This document shows, piece by piece, positions 26,971 to 35,566 of a DNA stretch of 64,000 nt (the stretch's first letter is position 1; each line of letters opens with the position of its first letter). The position numbers were made by a program, and so were the translations under genes. A model generated the notes under the pieces. It did no database searches. It saw only the letters and a list, made by a program, of their open reading frames with translations, and had not been told where the DNA came from. The DNA comes from Boudabousia marimammalium (GTDB taxonomy: Bacteria; Actinomycetota; Actinomycetes; Actinomycetales; Actinomycetaceae), in assembly GCF_001936115.1 (NCBI RefSeq), contig NZ_MPDM01000004.1:62001-126000 (forward strand). The letters run 5' to 3'.

Positions 26971-26998
26971 GAGGGGCCCACCAATCGGCAGGCCCCTC
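26971..26998 (-). terminator. Terminator of the clgR-DUF3046 unit
   Basis: GAGGGGCC (26971-26978) and GGCCCCTC (26991-26998) pair around a 12-base loop, followed on the minus strand by GTTTTAATTG. It lies 31 bases after the DUF3046 stop and insulates recA from upstream transcription. Confidence 0.8.
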
Positions 26999-27028
26999 AT
27001 TGAGAGAAATGTAGTAAAGAAAACTGTT

Positions 27029-27238
27029 TTAGAGTCTTCGATATGTCCAGAGTGCTTCCTCCCCTGATCCGGTTTCTGCAATCAATGCAGACCAGATAGT
27101 GAAAGGATCATACTCTTTCTCTAAGGCGTCAGTTGCAGTCATTCCAAGTTCCGGAAGGACCAAGTCAGAAACTAGTGAACGCCCTAGGGTCGAACCAAAA
27201 ACTACGTCTAGGCTCAACCAGAATTCGCTAACAGTCAC
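27029..27238 (-). CDS. DUF3046 family protein
   Basis: This 69-residue protein matches DUF3046, a small actinobacterial family found just upstream of rec[33 protein letters not shown] followed by a DPFTIWSAL helix. Function is unknown. Its start overlaps the clgR stop by 4 bases, so it is co-translated with clgR. In M. tuberculosis the homologue is Rv2738c, next to recA. Confidence 0.85.
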   Translation of the reverse strand: MTVSEFWLSLDVVFGSTLGRSLVSDLVLPELGMTATDALEKEYDPFTIWSALIAETGSGEEALWTYRRL

Positions 27239-27657
27239 CGCACCATTGTGGAGCGACGCAGCATGTCATCTGGAACAGTATCCGGAATGACAACACCCTC
27301 GGCTAGAGCGATACGCTCCGAAACCTCACGCATCACTACCCACAGCGGGACATCAAGTGCTTCGCAGATAGACGCTAATAGTTCAGAGGAAGCTTCCTTC
27401 TGTCCACGCTCCACCTCGGAAAGGTAACCGAGAGAGACACGCGCACGGGCGGAAACCTCACGTAGGGTGCGGTTCTGAGACTGACGGAGGGAGCGAAGCA
27501 CCTCTCCGATTTCACGACGCAGCAACGGCACCTGAGCAGGAGTTTCGGTGGTTTTCTTTGACGCAACCGGAACTACTTGGCGATACACAGGATTGTATTC
27601 GCGGACGGACTTGACGGCCATTCCCGGCTTGCGGGCTCCGAAGTTAACATTGTCCAC
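27235..27657 (-). CDS. clgR: ClgR-like XRE-family transcriptional regulator
   Basis: ClgR activates Clp protease and other proteostasis or repair genes in Actinobacteria. The 140-residue protein has an N-terminal segment of about 40 residues, then an HTH_3 domain ([45 protein letters not shown]; recognition helix [10 protein letters not shown]) and a short tail. The HTH sequence and the position between pgsA and recA both match ClgR. The start is a GTG at 27657 with GGAAG somewhat far upstream; an ATG 12 codons in is possible. Confidence 0.85.
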   Translation of the reverse strand: MDNVNFGARKPGMAVKSVREYNPVYRQVVPVASKKTTETPAQVPLLRREIGEVLRSLRQSQNRTLREVSARARVSLGYLSEVERGQKEASSELLASICEALDVPLWVVMREVSERIALAEGVVIPDTVPDDMLRRSTMVR

Positions 27658-27789
27658 TTAAATCACTCTTCCTTTTCTTGCCTCCACCAGAAATACATAT
27701 AACTGGTTTATAACATTTTCGCATACCTACCGGCGATTTGGCTATTGCTACCAAGAAACTGCCAAGTTTCTCACCAATCTCTGAGCGAA

Positions 27790-28392
27790 TCAGCGGGCAA
27801 AAACATAATCCTTTGCCGAGGCCAAAGCCAGATATGTGGCGATCACCAAAAGTGCTACCAATATGTATTCGATAACTATTACAACACCGGAGGACAGGAA
27901 AGTATTCCAAGGAATTAGCGAGAAGCCGATAAAGGCCATCTGGGTGACAGTTTTCACTTTGCCACCGGGTGAAGCCGGCACGACCTTGCCACGGCGCACC
28001 AGCACCATCCGCCAAACTGAGATCCCCAGCTCTCGTAGCACAATCAGCAACACACAGACGAAACTGAGAATCACAATGAAGGTGTTAAGTCTCCCCCACA
28101 TATTCCAGACGATAATCACGAGGGCGGGCAAGACCAGCGCCTTATCCGCAATCGGATCAGCAATCTTACCAAAATTGGAGACAATATTGTATTTGCGGGC
28201 AATATCCCCGTCAAACTTGTCCGTGAAAGCAGCCGCTGTGAAGAGAACAAAAGCACCCCACATTTGCGGCATAGTGCGATCAGGATAGGCCAACATTAAC
28301 CAGACCAAGAAAGGCACCATCACCAGACGAATTACCGTCAGAGCATTTGGAACCTGCTCAATCCATTTCGGGGTTTTCTTCACGTTACTCAT
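27790..28392 (-). CDS. pgsA: PgsA, CDP-diacylglycerol--glycerol-3-phosphate 3-phosphatidyltransferase
   Basis: This integral membrane enzyme makes phosphatidylglycerol phosphate, the precursor of phosphatidylglycerol and cardiolipin. The CDP-alcohol phosphotransferase motif is intact: DG-DI-AR-KYNIVSNF-G-KIA-D-PIA-D. The 200-residue chain has several hydrophobic helices, beginning NALTVIRLVMVPFLVWLML. I start at the ATG at 28392; TAGGCT lies exactly 7 bases upstream with no Shine-Dalgarno, so a leaderless message is likely. Its lipid product is the substrate of LysX, encoded nearby. Confidence 0.92.
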   Translation of the reverse strand: MSNVKKTPKWIEQVPNALTVIRLVMVPFLVWLMLAYPDRTMPQMWGAFVLFTAAAFTDKFDGDIARKYNIVSNFGKIADPIADKALVLPALVIIVWNMWGRLNTFIVILSFVCVLLIVLRELGISVWRMVLVRRGKVVPASPGGKVKTVTQMAFIGFSLIPWNTFLSSGVVIVIEYILVALLVIATYLALASAKDYVFAR

Positions 28393-28468
28393 CAGTTCTA
28401 GCCTACCGTGATTTAGGGAGAAAATGCGCGAGTTAGACAACTCGAACTACAAATACTCCAACTATGAC

Positions 28469-31096
28469 TCAGAAATCTACTCTTCGACCGGTTTCCGACC
28501 AAGCATCTTCATCACTGGGAGCCTCTACAACCTCCAAACCCGCATACTGCTGCTCAAGCAGATCTGTCGAGTCCGGATAACTGGGAGCGAGAACTTCAGA
28601 TTCACTTTCTTGGGCTTGGATTTCCGAGGCAGTTAGGGCTTCCGTTTCACCGCGGAGCATGGCGAGGACGCCCTCGAGCTCCTCAGGCTGCACTAGTACT
28701 TCACGGGGTTTAGGGCCGAGGGAGGGGCCGACAATCTCACGAGACTCCAGCAAATCCATCAGACGCCCCGCCCGCGCAAAGCCCACTCTGAGCTTACGTT
28801 GCAAGCTGGAAGTCGAGCCCAGCTGGGTCGCAATCACCAACTCTGCGGCCGCTAAAAGATCGTCTAGGTCATCACCAATATCAGCAGCAACCTTCTTAGC
28901 CTTAGGATTCTCCGTCACATCCGGACGATAATCCGGTTTCGCCTGAGAGCGCACCGCTTCAGTGACTGCATGGATCTCAGATTCGTTAATCCAAGCTCCC
29001 TGTACACGTAAAGGCTTTGACTCCCCTGACGGCAGGTAAAGCGCGTCACCTTGGCCGATGAGTTTCTCAGCTCCTGGCTGGTCCAAAATCACTCGAGAGT
29101 CAGCCAAAGAGGAAGTCGCAAAGGCCAGACGCGAAGGAATATTAGACTTAATCAAGCCAGTTACCACATCCACGGAGGGACGCTGAGTAGCCAGCACTAG
29201 GTGGATACCAGCCGCGCGCGCCAACTGCGTGATTCGTTGAATAGAGGCTTCCACGTCACGCGGGGCAATCATCATCAGGTCCGCTAACTCGTCAACTACC
29301 ACCAGCAGGTACGGATAAGGCGCCAGCTTACGCTTCGAATCCGGCGGCAACTTGACCTGTCCGGCCCGCACTGCTTGATTGAAATCGTCAACATGTTTGA
29401 ATCCGAAATGAGCCAGATCATCGTAGCGATGATCCATTTCTTTAACCACCCATTCCAATGCCTCCGCGGCTTTCTTCGGGTCAGTAATGATTGGGGTAAT
29501 CAGGTGAGGAATTCCTTCATAAATCGTCAGTTCCACACGCTTAGGATCAACCAGAATCATGCGTACCTCTTGCGGGGTGGCACGCATCATAATGGAGGTA
29601 ATCATGGAGTTCACGAAGGAAGACTTACCAGATCCGGTTGCACCAGCAACTAGCAAGTGCGGGGTCTTCGCCAAATTGGTGACCACATAGCCACCCTCGA
29701 CGTCCTTACCTACGCCCACGGTCAATGGGTGCTTGGAGGCCAAAGCCTTACCAGAGCGGAGTACGTCACCTAAGGCCACAGTCTCCCGGTCAGCGTTCGG
29801 GATTTCCACACCAATCGCCGATTTGCCAGGAATTGGCGACAAAATCCGAACATCTGCACTAGCGACAGCATAGGCAATATTCTTGGACAGCTGGGTGATT
29901 CTCTCCACCTTCACGCCAGAGCCGAGCTTTAGCTCATAGCGCGTAACCGTCGGTCCCCGGGAGAATCCCGCAACCGTCGCATCCACGTTAAAGTCGTTGA
30001 GGACTTTCTCGAGAGCAGTCACAACCTGATCATTAACGGCTGACCGTTTCTTGTGGGGAGCTCCCCGCACCAGCAAATCAGGGCTCGGCAAATGGTAGTC
30101 CTCGGGAGCTGATTCCAGTACCGCAAAATCAGTTTTACTGGCGTCCTTTTCCGCTTCGGCAGCAGCTTCGACTAAGTCGTTGTGACCCGCCACATTGATT
30201 ACTTCGGTGGGCTGGTTCGCGGTCTCGATTGGGGCCGAGGGCGCCTCCGGCTCTCTTAGCGCACGGGTGGAATCAATCTGAGGAGATTCATCCCAGAAGG
30301 AGTCTTCATCTTCATCAAGCTCAACTTGGGGAGAATCGAAAGGCGTGTCCCCAGCGTATTCATCGAGGATAAGGTTTCCTTCCTCGTCGTACTGTAGGTC
30401 TTGCGTTCTTTCTTGCCCGTTATCCTTCCGATTCCGGAGAGACCCAGTCCGCTGCTTCCAGTAGTTAATCCAAGCGGAAACCAGCTCCGGCACGCTTGAG
30501 AGCGGAGTATCTGTAGCTACCAACACGGAGTAGACGGCGAATAACACAAAGAGCGGAACCGTACCCCAGGCGGAAAGTAGGACGTAAATCGGGTGGGCAA
30601 AAAGCCAGCCCACTACCCCGCCAGCAGCTTCAACAGCGGAAAAGGAGGTGATCCAGGGCGCACCTTGGGTGGTATGCGTAATCGCAGTTAAAGAGATTAG
30701 GACACCACTCATTCCTACTATCCAGCGTCCCAAAAGCCGAGGGCGCTTCGTGTTTCGATACATCGCAGTTACGATGGCGATACCAACTGCCGGAAGAAAA
30801 ACAGAGTAAAGGCCAATCAGTCCGGCGGCAATATGGTGGATTACGCTACCCGCGCTGCCAGAGATTTGAAACCATTCACGCAAAGCCACCACAAAGGAGA
30901 ATGCAATAATAAGCATGGCGATGCCATCGCGTCTCAGTCCGGGACTTAGCCAAGCTGGCTTAGGCTCAGCTCCTGCAGACTTTCCAGCGGTTTTAGCTGA
31001 GTTCTTTTGCTTCGCCTTCCTTGAATTTGAGTACGAGGACGAAGCAGACCCGGAAGACGGTCTTCTACCTGAGGATACATTTTTGCGCGGTGACAT
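28469..31096 (-). CDS. ftsK: FtsK/SpoIIIE-family DNA translocase
   Basis: FtsK pumps chromosomal DNA through the closing septum. The 875-residue protein has a basic Ser-rich N-terminus, a cluster of about four or five membrane helices (residues 55-220), an acidic linker, the alpha/beta motor with Walker A LVAGATGSGKSSFVNSM near residue 485 and Walker B YLLVVVDELADLMM, and a gamma domain for polar DNA motif reading near 740-800 (LGSTSSLQRKLRVGFARAGRLMDLLE). The ATG lacks a Shine-Dalgarno and is preceded by an inverted repeat (31099-31120). Confidence 0.95.
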   Translation of the reverse strand: MSPRKNVSSGRRPSSGSASSSYSNSRKAKQKNSAKTAGKSAGAEPKPAWLSPGLRRDGIAMLIIAFSFVVALREWFQISGSAGSVIHHIAAGLIGLYSVFLPAVGIAIVTAMYRNTKRPRLLGRWIVGMSGVLISLTAITHTTQGAPWITSFSAVEAAGGVVGWLFAHPIYVLLSAWGTVPLFVLFAVYSVLVATDTPLSSVPELVSAWINYWKQRTGSLRNRKDNGQERTQDLQYDEEGNLILDEYAGDTPFDSPQVELDEDEDSFWDESPQIDSTRALREPEAPSAPIETANQPTEVINVAGHNDLVEAAAEAEKDASKTDFAVLESAPEDYHLPSPDLLVRGAPHKKRSAVNDQVVTALEKVLNDFNVDATVAGFSRGPTVTRYELKLGSGVKVERITQLSKNIAYAVASADVRILSPIPGKSAIGVEIPNADRETVALGDVLRSGKALASKHPLTVGVGKDVEGGYVVTNLAKTPHLLVAGATGSGKSSFVNSMITSIMMRATPQEVRMILVDPKRVELTIYEGIPHLITPIITDPKKAAEALEWVVKEMDHRYDDLAHFGFKHVDDFNQAVRAGQVKLPPDSKRKLAPYPYLLVVVDELADLMMIAPRDVEASIQRITQLARAAGIHLVLATQRPSVDVVTGLIKSNIPSRLAFATSSLADSRVILDQPGAEKLIGQGDALYLPSGESKPLRVQGAWINESEIHAVTEAVRSQAKPDYRPDVTENPKAKKVAADIGDDLDDLLAAAELVIATQLGSTSSLQRKLRVGFARAGRLMDLLESREIVGPSLGPKPREVLVQPEELEGVLAMLRGETEALTASEIQAQESESEVLAPSYPDSTDLLEQQYAGLEVVEAPSDEDAWSETGRRVDF

Positions 31097-31098
31097 AA

Positions 31099-31120
31099 TA
31101 GTTTCACGTTAGCGAAACTA
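31099..31120 (-). promoter_or_regulatory. Inverted repeat directly before the ftsK start codon
   Basis: TAGTTTC (31099-31105) and GAAACTA (31114-31120) form perfect 7-base arms with an 8-base centre, ending 2 bases before the ftsK ATG where a ribosome site would normally lie. AT-rich TAAAAT/TATAGC hexamers lie just upstream on the minus strand. It may be an operator or a translational element. Confidence 0.4.
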
Positions 31121-31166
31121 GCTATATTTTAGCGAGTTGCCGCGCCGTTAAGCCCTGAACTGTAAT

Positions 31167-32192
31167 CTAGAGCGTACCCGTATAACTCTCTGTCAGATTC
31201 TCCAAGCTGAGTCCCTTCTGCGCTATCAGCTGGTCGATTTCAATCGCTGTGGGACACACTGCGGCACCAAATTTTGAGACCGCCACGGAAGCGGCAATAT
31301 TTGCCCGCATAATGGCTTCTGGGAGCTCTCTTCCCTGCATGAGACCCGCAATCATGACGCCGGTGTGGGTGTCACCAACACCGGTGGTATCTACCCGTGA
31401 TTGTTTAAGGGAGTGAATGCGCACAGGATTTTGGTCTGCTTGACTTTGGAAAACTGAACCATGTTTACCGTAGCGTGCCACAATCACAGCGTCGTTACGG
31501 ATGATTTGTCCGCGGGCAGCCCAGATTGATTCAATCATCATACGTGACTTGAAGACCTCAGCTTGTGCCATATTCATGGTGACTATATCGGCAACTTTGA
31601 TTACAGCAGTTAGGAGAGATAGCGGGATCACATCTACTGCTCCACCGAGGGAGAATACGATGGTCACATGATGCGGCAGCTCTTTCAGCCAAGTAATGAG
31701 GACACTGCTGGTGGTTTTACTGACCAAATCAAGACCGGAAACGTAAACTACGTCTCCTGGCTTGAGAGGAATCTGACGTAGGTCTGATAGTTGCGGATCT
31801 GCTTCGACTCCCGGTGATCTAACTGTTGTCATCAGGCCATCAGACTGTATTAGCGAAATGGACATACCGGTGTCCCCTACCATGTCCGGCATTGCGAGGG
31901 AGATACCTTCTTCGATTAGCGCAGCACGCACCGCATGCGAGTTCGCACCGGTTCCGAGTGGGGAGGCAAGACTGGCATGTACCCCTTGACGGGCCGCGGC
32001 AGACAATACCACGAAACCGTCGCCCACTAAAGCATAGGAAGAAGAAGCCGTCACCGAAGTTCCTTCAGCAGGCAAATGGGGAACCCTCATTGGTAATGTG
32101 AGCGTGACCGAGGCAGTGGAAATAAGCCTTGGCGCAGCTACTTCATTTGTGCCGAGGCTCTCCCCCTCAGGCATCACATCATCGACGAACAT
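31167..32192 (-). CDS. PfkB-family carbohydrate/nucleoside kinase
   Basis: The 341-residue protein is a ribokinase/PfkB-type sugar kinase. It has the C-terminal signature DTTGVGDTHTGVMIAGL, where the Asp of GVGD is the catalytic base, and a family core with ALVGDGFVVLSAAARQG, corresponding to the GG-N substrate region though with GDG in place of the usual GGN. The substrate cannot be named. The ATG has no ribosome site, but TAGAAT lies 6 bases upstream, so it may be leaderless. It follows lysX by 45 bases, with ftsK next downstream. Confidence 0.8.
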   Translation of the reverse strand: MFVDDVMPEGESLGTNEVAAPRLISTASVTLTLPMRVPHLPAEGTSVTASSSYALVGDGFVVLSAAARQGVHASLASPLGTGANSHAVRAALIEEGISLAMPDMVGDTGMSISLIQSDGLMTTVRSPGVEADPQLSDLRQIPLKPGDVVYVSGLDLVSKTTSSVLITWLKELPHHVTIVFSLGGAVDVIPLSLLTAVIKVADIVTMNMAQAEVFKSRMMIESIWAARGQIIRNDAVIVARYGKHGSVFQSQADQNPVRIHSLKQSRVDTTGVGDTHTGVMIAGLMQGRELPEAIMRANIAASVAVSKFGAAVCPTAIEIDQLIAQKGLSLENLTESYTGTL

Positions 32193-32237
32193 AGGAGTAT
32201 TCTATCGCCTTCATCTAAAAGGATTCTTTATAAGAGG

Positions 32238-35200
32238 TTACTCTGAGCGGGGGCGCACGAAAGGAAAAGCCAATGTCTGTCGGATATTAGTGCCAGTCAA
32301 AAGCATAATCATGCGGTCAATCCCTAGCCCGAGGCCACCGGTAGGAGGCATTCCCAATTCCAAAGCTGAGAGGAATCCCTCATCAACACTCATTGCTTCC
32401 GGGTCACCCGCTGCTGCTACCAGAGACTGCTGCACAAATCGTTCACGCTGATCGCGTGGATCCGTGAGCTCGGTGTAGGCAGTGCCTAGCTCCATCCCGA
32501 ATGCTACTAAATCCCACCGTTCAGCCAAAGCTGGGTCGCGGCGTGAACGCCTCGTGAGCGGCGAAGTGCTAACCGGGAAATCGGTGTAGAAGGTGGGTGC
32601 TACCGTCCGAGCTTCCACCAGCTCATCATAAAGGGCGGTAATTAGTTCACCAGGCTCGGCCACAGCGGGAACCTCAATCTGGTATTCGCGACAAATCTCC
32701 ACCAGTCGTTCAGCACTTATCTCAGTGGTGATTTCGTACCCGCATGCGGCAGACACCGCTGAGAGAACCGGGACCACTGGCCAGTCACCGGAAATATCGA
32801 AAGCCACCATCTCTACGCCCTCGACCGTGCGCGCTACCGGTAGCTTCCCGAAATCGCTTTCGGAGCGTGGACGCAAACAGATCTCTTGACCGTGCACAGC
32901 GCGGGCGGCCGCCTGGAATAGCCGCTGCGTAAGTAGCCGCATATCATGATAGTCAGCTCCAGCCCGGTAGGCTTCAAGAGAAGTGAACTCGGGATTGTGG
33001 GTGGCGTCCGCGCCTTCGTTGCGGAATGAACGTCCAAGCTCAAAGATTGCTCCCATACCGGCAACAGCCAGTTGCTTTAGATAAAGCTCAGGTGCGATCC
33101 GTAAAAACACGTCGGACCCATATGCCCGAAGATAAGTGACGAAAGGTCTTGCGTTTGCTCCACCTTTAACCGACTGCAGTATGGGGGTTTCAACCTCCAG
33201 AAAACCTTCCGCATCAAGTTCGGTGCGAACGGCTCGCACCGCCCGCGAGCGCATTTTAATCAGCTCCAAAGCATCTGGAGTGTGGGCTAAGTGGAGGGCT
33301 CGCTCACGCATTCGCGTAGCCGCGTCTAGCACCTGATGGGTAGCAGGCCAAGGCCGTAAAGACTTAGCGAGCAGCTGCCAACTCTTTACCTGCACTGAGG
33401 GTTCACCTCGCCGAGACCGTGCAGGTACACCAGTGATGCGTACCATATCACCCAAATCGAGACAAGAAAAATCTTGAAAATCGGCTTCCGGAAGCTGGTC
33501 TCGCTCAATCATTAATTGCAGCTTCTCACCGTCAGAATAGATTTCTGTAAAGATTATCCCGCCCAGATTACGGATTACCCGAATGCGTCCGGAGGTAACT
33601 ACCTGAGCGGAGGAAACCTGTCCCGTCGTACACCGAATAGCAAGCTCTCGGACCACCGACAGAGGCTCTCCAGCTTCCACTCCGGCTGGATAAATCTCCC
33701 GGCCTTTCCGCTCTAAACGTCGAGCCTTACTGCGACGCACCCGCTCCTGCTCAGACAAGCGCAAAGAATCCGCCACTACGGACGGGTCAGGCTGTTCAAT
33801 CTGACGAACCTCCGTCAAATACTCTTCGTCGACCTGCCACAGTCTCCCCTCGGCTTGCGCAAAACCGAAACGAGGTAAGAAGCCTTCCAGACGGCCACAA
33901 GCTAACAGTACTGAAAGAGTCTGGGAACTATGCCGCACACCCATATACCGAGGAAACCATTCCGGTTGATAACGGGCGTTAGATTCATATAAAGACTCCA
34001 ACTGCCAGAACCGTGAACCAAAGCGCATGAGGGTGAGCACCAAGCGATGAAAAAGATTTGCAGTGACCGACTCTCCCGCCACAAAAGCGTGCCTAAACAT
34101 CGCAAAATTCAAGGAAATCCGGGTAATTGAGATATCTTTTGCAGACTCAATCAAGTGCACTACCATAGCTTCGATGACACCATTAACCGAACGGGGGTTA
34201 CGTCTCATCAGGCTCAAAGAAAGACCATTTGCACCCCAAGGCACAAAAGTTAACAAAGCGTGGAGGGTGTCCCCCTCCCGGGCTGTCACCACCATGGTGC
34301 GCCCATCCTCAATATCGAGAATCCGGTCCAGACTCATAGTGAAACCACGCTCATCGCCGTTACGATAGAGCTCCGCAGCCTGACGCAACTCCCGCAACTC
34401 GGGGGCGGGAATCTGATTCATCCGGCGCACCTCAATCCGAATTCCATGACGGCGAACCCTGCGAACCGACTTGCTCAAGCCGCGCATCTGCTGGGCTGAA
34501 AAGTTAAATCGGTCAGGGTAAACAATCGCCTCATCACCCATCGCGTGGAAATGAAAGCCCGCCTGCTGGTAAGCACGCGCGCCCGACTCAGAAGCTGACA
34601 ACACGCCTAGAGCCCAGCCACTTCGGTAACAAAGTTTTACCCATTCCCGAATTGCTTCATGCCAATACTGGGGATCGCCAATCGGATCTGCTGCCGCAAT
34701 CGCAGCCCCCGAGCTCAAAGCATATGAAACCGCGGCACGACCATTGGGCGAAAACACGACAGACCGTTCGGCCCGAGTCGCATAATACGACAAAGAATCT
34801 TCCGGAAACTCATTAATTAACCGCCGCACCCGCAAATCTTCTTCGCGAGTTGTACCGACAGCCCGGTAACTGCGGAAAAAATAAAGCAAAGCGGATACCA
34901 AGACGACTACGCCGGCCAAAGAAATGCCCAAACCCAGAGGATTAGGCGAATGCGGGACAGGACCCTCCCAAAGGCTAAAGTACTCGGCACCAAAAAGCCG
35001 ATAAGTCACCCAAAGCACAATCCGTTCATATGGAATTTCAGGGCGTAGTAATCGCGCAATCAAAAAACCAATCTGGAATACTATCAGCAATCCTCCCACG
35101 AAAATTGCTAACGCTCCAAAAATGGAGCCTTTCCCAATCTTTCCTGGAAAAGCTCGCCGCCCCACAACTAACAGCAGCAGAACTATAAGATTGGTGAAGG

Positions 35201-35564
35201 CAGACCAAAGATTAAAGCTGTCCTGATATCCATCATCAATATAAATGACCACATTGGCCAGCAAAATCAAAGATTGGTAGGTGAAAAATCCCCACCACAC
35301 AACCCGCTTACGTCTCACAGCCATCGTGGCCGCCAAGCCAGTTACCGCAATATTGAGCAAGGAAGAAGCTACCGGCAGGCCCAGAAAAGAGAGAGCAAAC
35401 ACTACCGTGTTAATAGTCTCCCCCAGCCAACCCCGAGTAGAACTTGCAAACAACAAGAGAAATGAAAAGAATGCGGACAAATAAAGTGCCCCACCCAACA
35501 CGGAAGGCAGGTAATCTTCTACAGTTTTAGTCCAGGAGTGCCGCAATCTCTGCGTAGAAGCCAA
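32238..35564 (-). CDS. lysX: LysX: fused phosphatidylglycerol lysyltransferase and lysyl-tRNA synthetase
   Basis: LysX charges tRNA-Lys and transfers lysine to phosphatidylglycerol, which reduces the negative charge of the membrane and protects against cationic peptides. The 1108-residue chain has about six or seven membrane helices (residues 15-230), a DUF2156/MprF catalytic domain (about 240-560; ERSVVFSPNGRAAVSYALSSG, GFHFHAMGDEAIVY), an OB fold near 650-740 (RVIRNLGGIIFTEIY) and a class II synthetase domain: motif 1 FLEVETPILQ, motif 2 GRSFRNEGADATHNPEFTSLEAY, motif 3 GLGLGIDRMIMLLTG. It starts with TTG, 2 bases after the rnj stop, with a GAGGTG ribosome site inside the end of rnj. Confidence 0.93.
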   Translation of the reverse strand: MASTQRLRHSWTKTVEDYLPSVLGGALYLSAFFSFLLLFASSTRGWLGETINTVVFALSFLGLPVASSLLNIAVTGLAATMAVRRKRVVWWGFFTYQSLILLANVVIYIDDGYQDSFNLWSAFTNLIVLLLLVVGRRAFPGKIGKGSIFGALAIFVGGLLIVFQIGFLIARLLRPEIPYERIVLWVTYRLFGAEYFSLWEGPVPHSPNPLGLGISLAGVVVLVSALLYFFRSYRAVGTTREEDLRVRRLINEFPEDSLSYYATRAERSVVFSPNGRAAVSYALSSGAAIAAADPIGDPQYWHEAIREWVKLCYRSGWALGVLSASESGARAYQQAGFHFHAMGDEAIVYPDRFNFSAQQMRGLSKSVRRVRRHGIRIEVRRMNQIPAPELRELRQAAELYRNGDERGFTMSLDRILDIEDGRTMVVTAREGDTLHALLTFVPWGANGLSLSLMRRNPRSVNGVIEAMVVHLIESAKDISITRISLNFAMFRHAFVAGESVTANLFHRLVLTLMRFGSRFWQLESLYESNARYQPEWFPRYMGVRHSSQTLSVLLACGRLEGFLPRFGFAQAEGRLWQVDEEYLTEVRQIEQPDPSVVADSLRLSEQERVRRSKARRLERKGREIYPAGVEAGEPLSVVRELAIRCTTGQVSSAQVVTSGRIRVIRNLGGIIFTEIYSDGEKLQLMIERDQLPEADFQDFSCLDLGDMVRITGVPARSRRGEPSVQVKSWQLLAKSLRPWPATHQVLDAATRMRERALHLAHTPDALELIKMRSRAVRAVRTELDAEGFLEVETPILQSVKGGANARPFVTYLRAYGSDVFLRIAPELYLKQLAVAGMGAIFELGRSFRNEGADATHNPEFTSLEAYRAGADYHDMRLLTQRLFQAAARAVHGQEICLRPRSESDFGKLPVARTVEGVEMVAFDISGDWPVVPVLSAVSAACGYEITTEISAERLVEICREYQIEVPAVAEPGELITALYDELVEARTVAPTFYTDFPVSTSPLTRRSRRDPALAERWDLVAFGMELGTAYTELTDPRDQRERFVQQSLVAAAGDPEAMSVDEGFLSALELGMPPTGGLGLGIDRMIMLLTGTNIRQTLAFPFVRPRSE

Positions 35565-35566
35565 CT

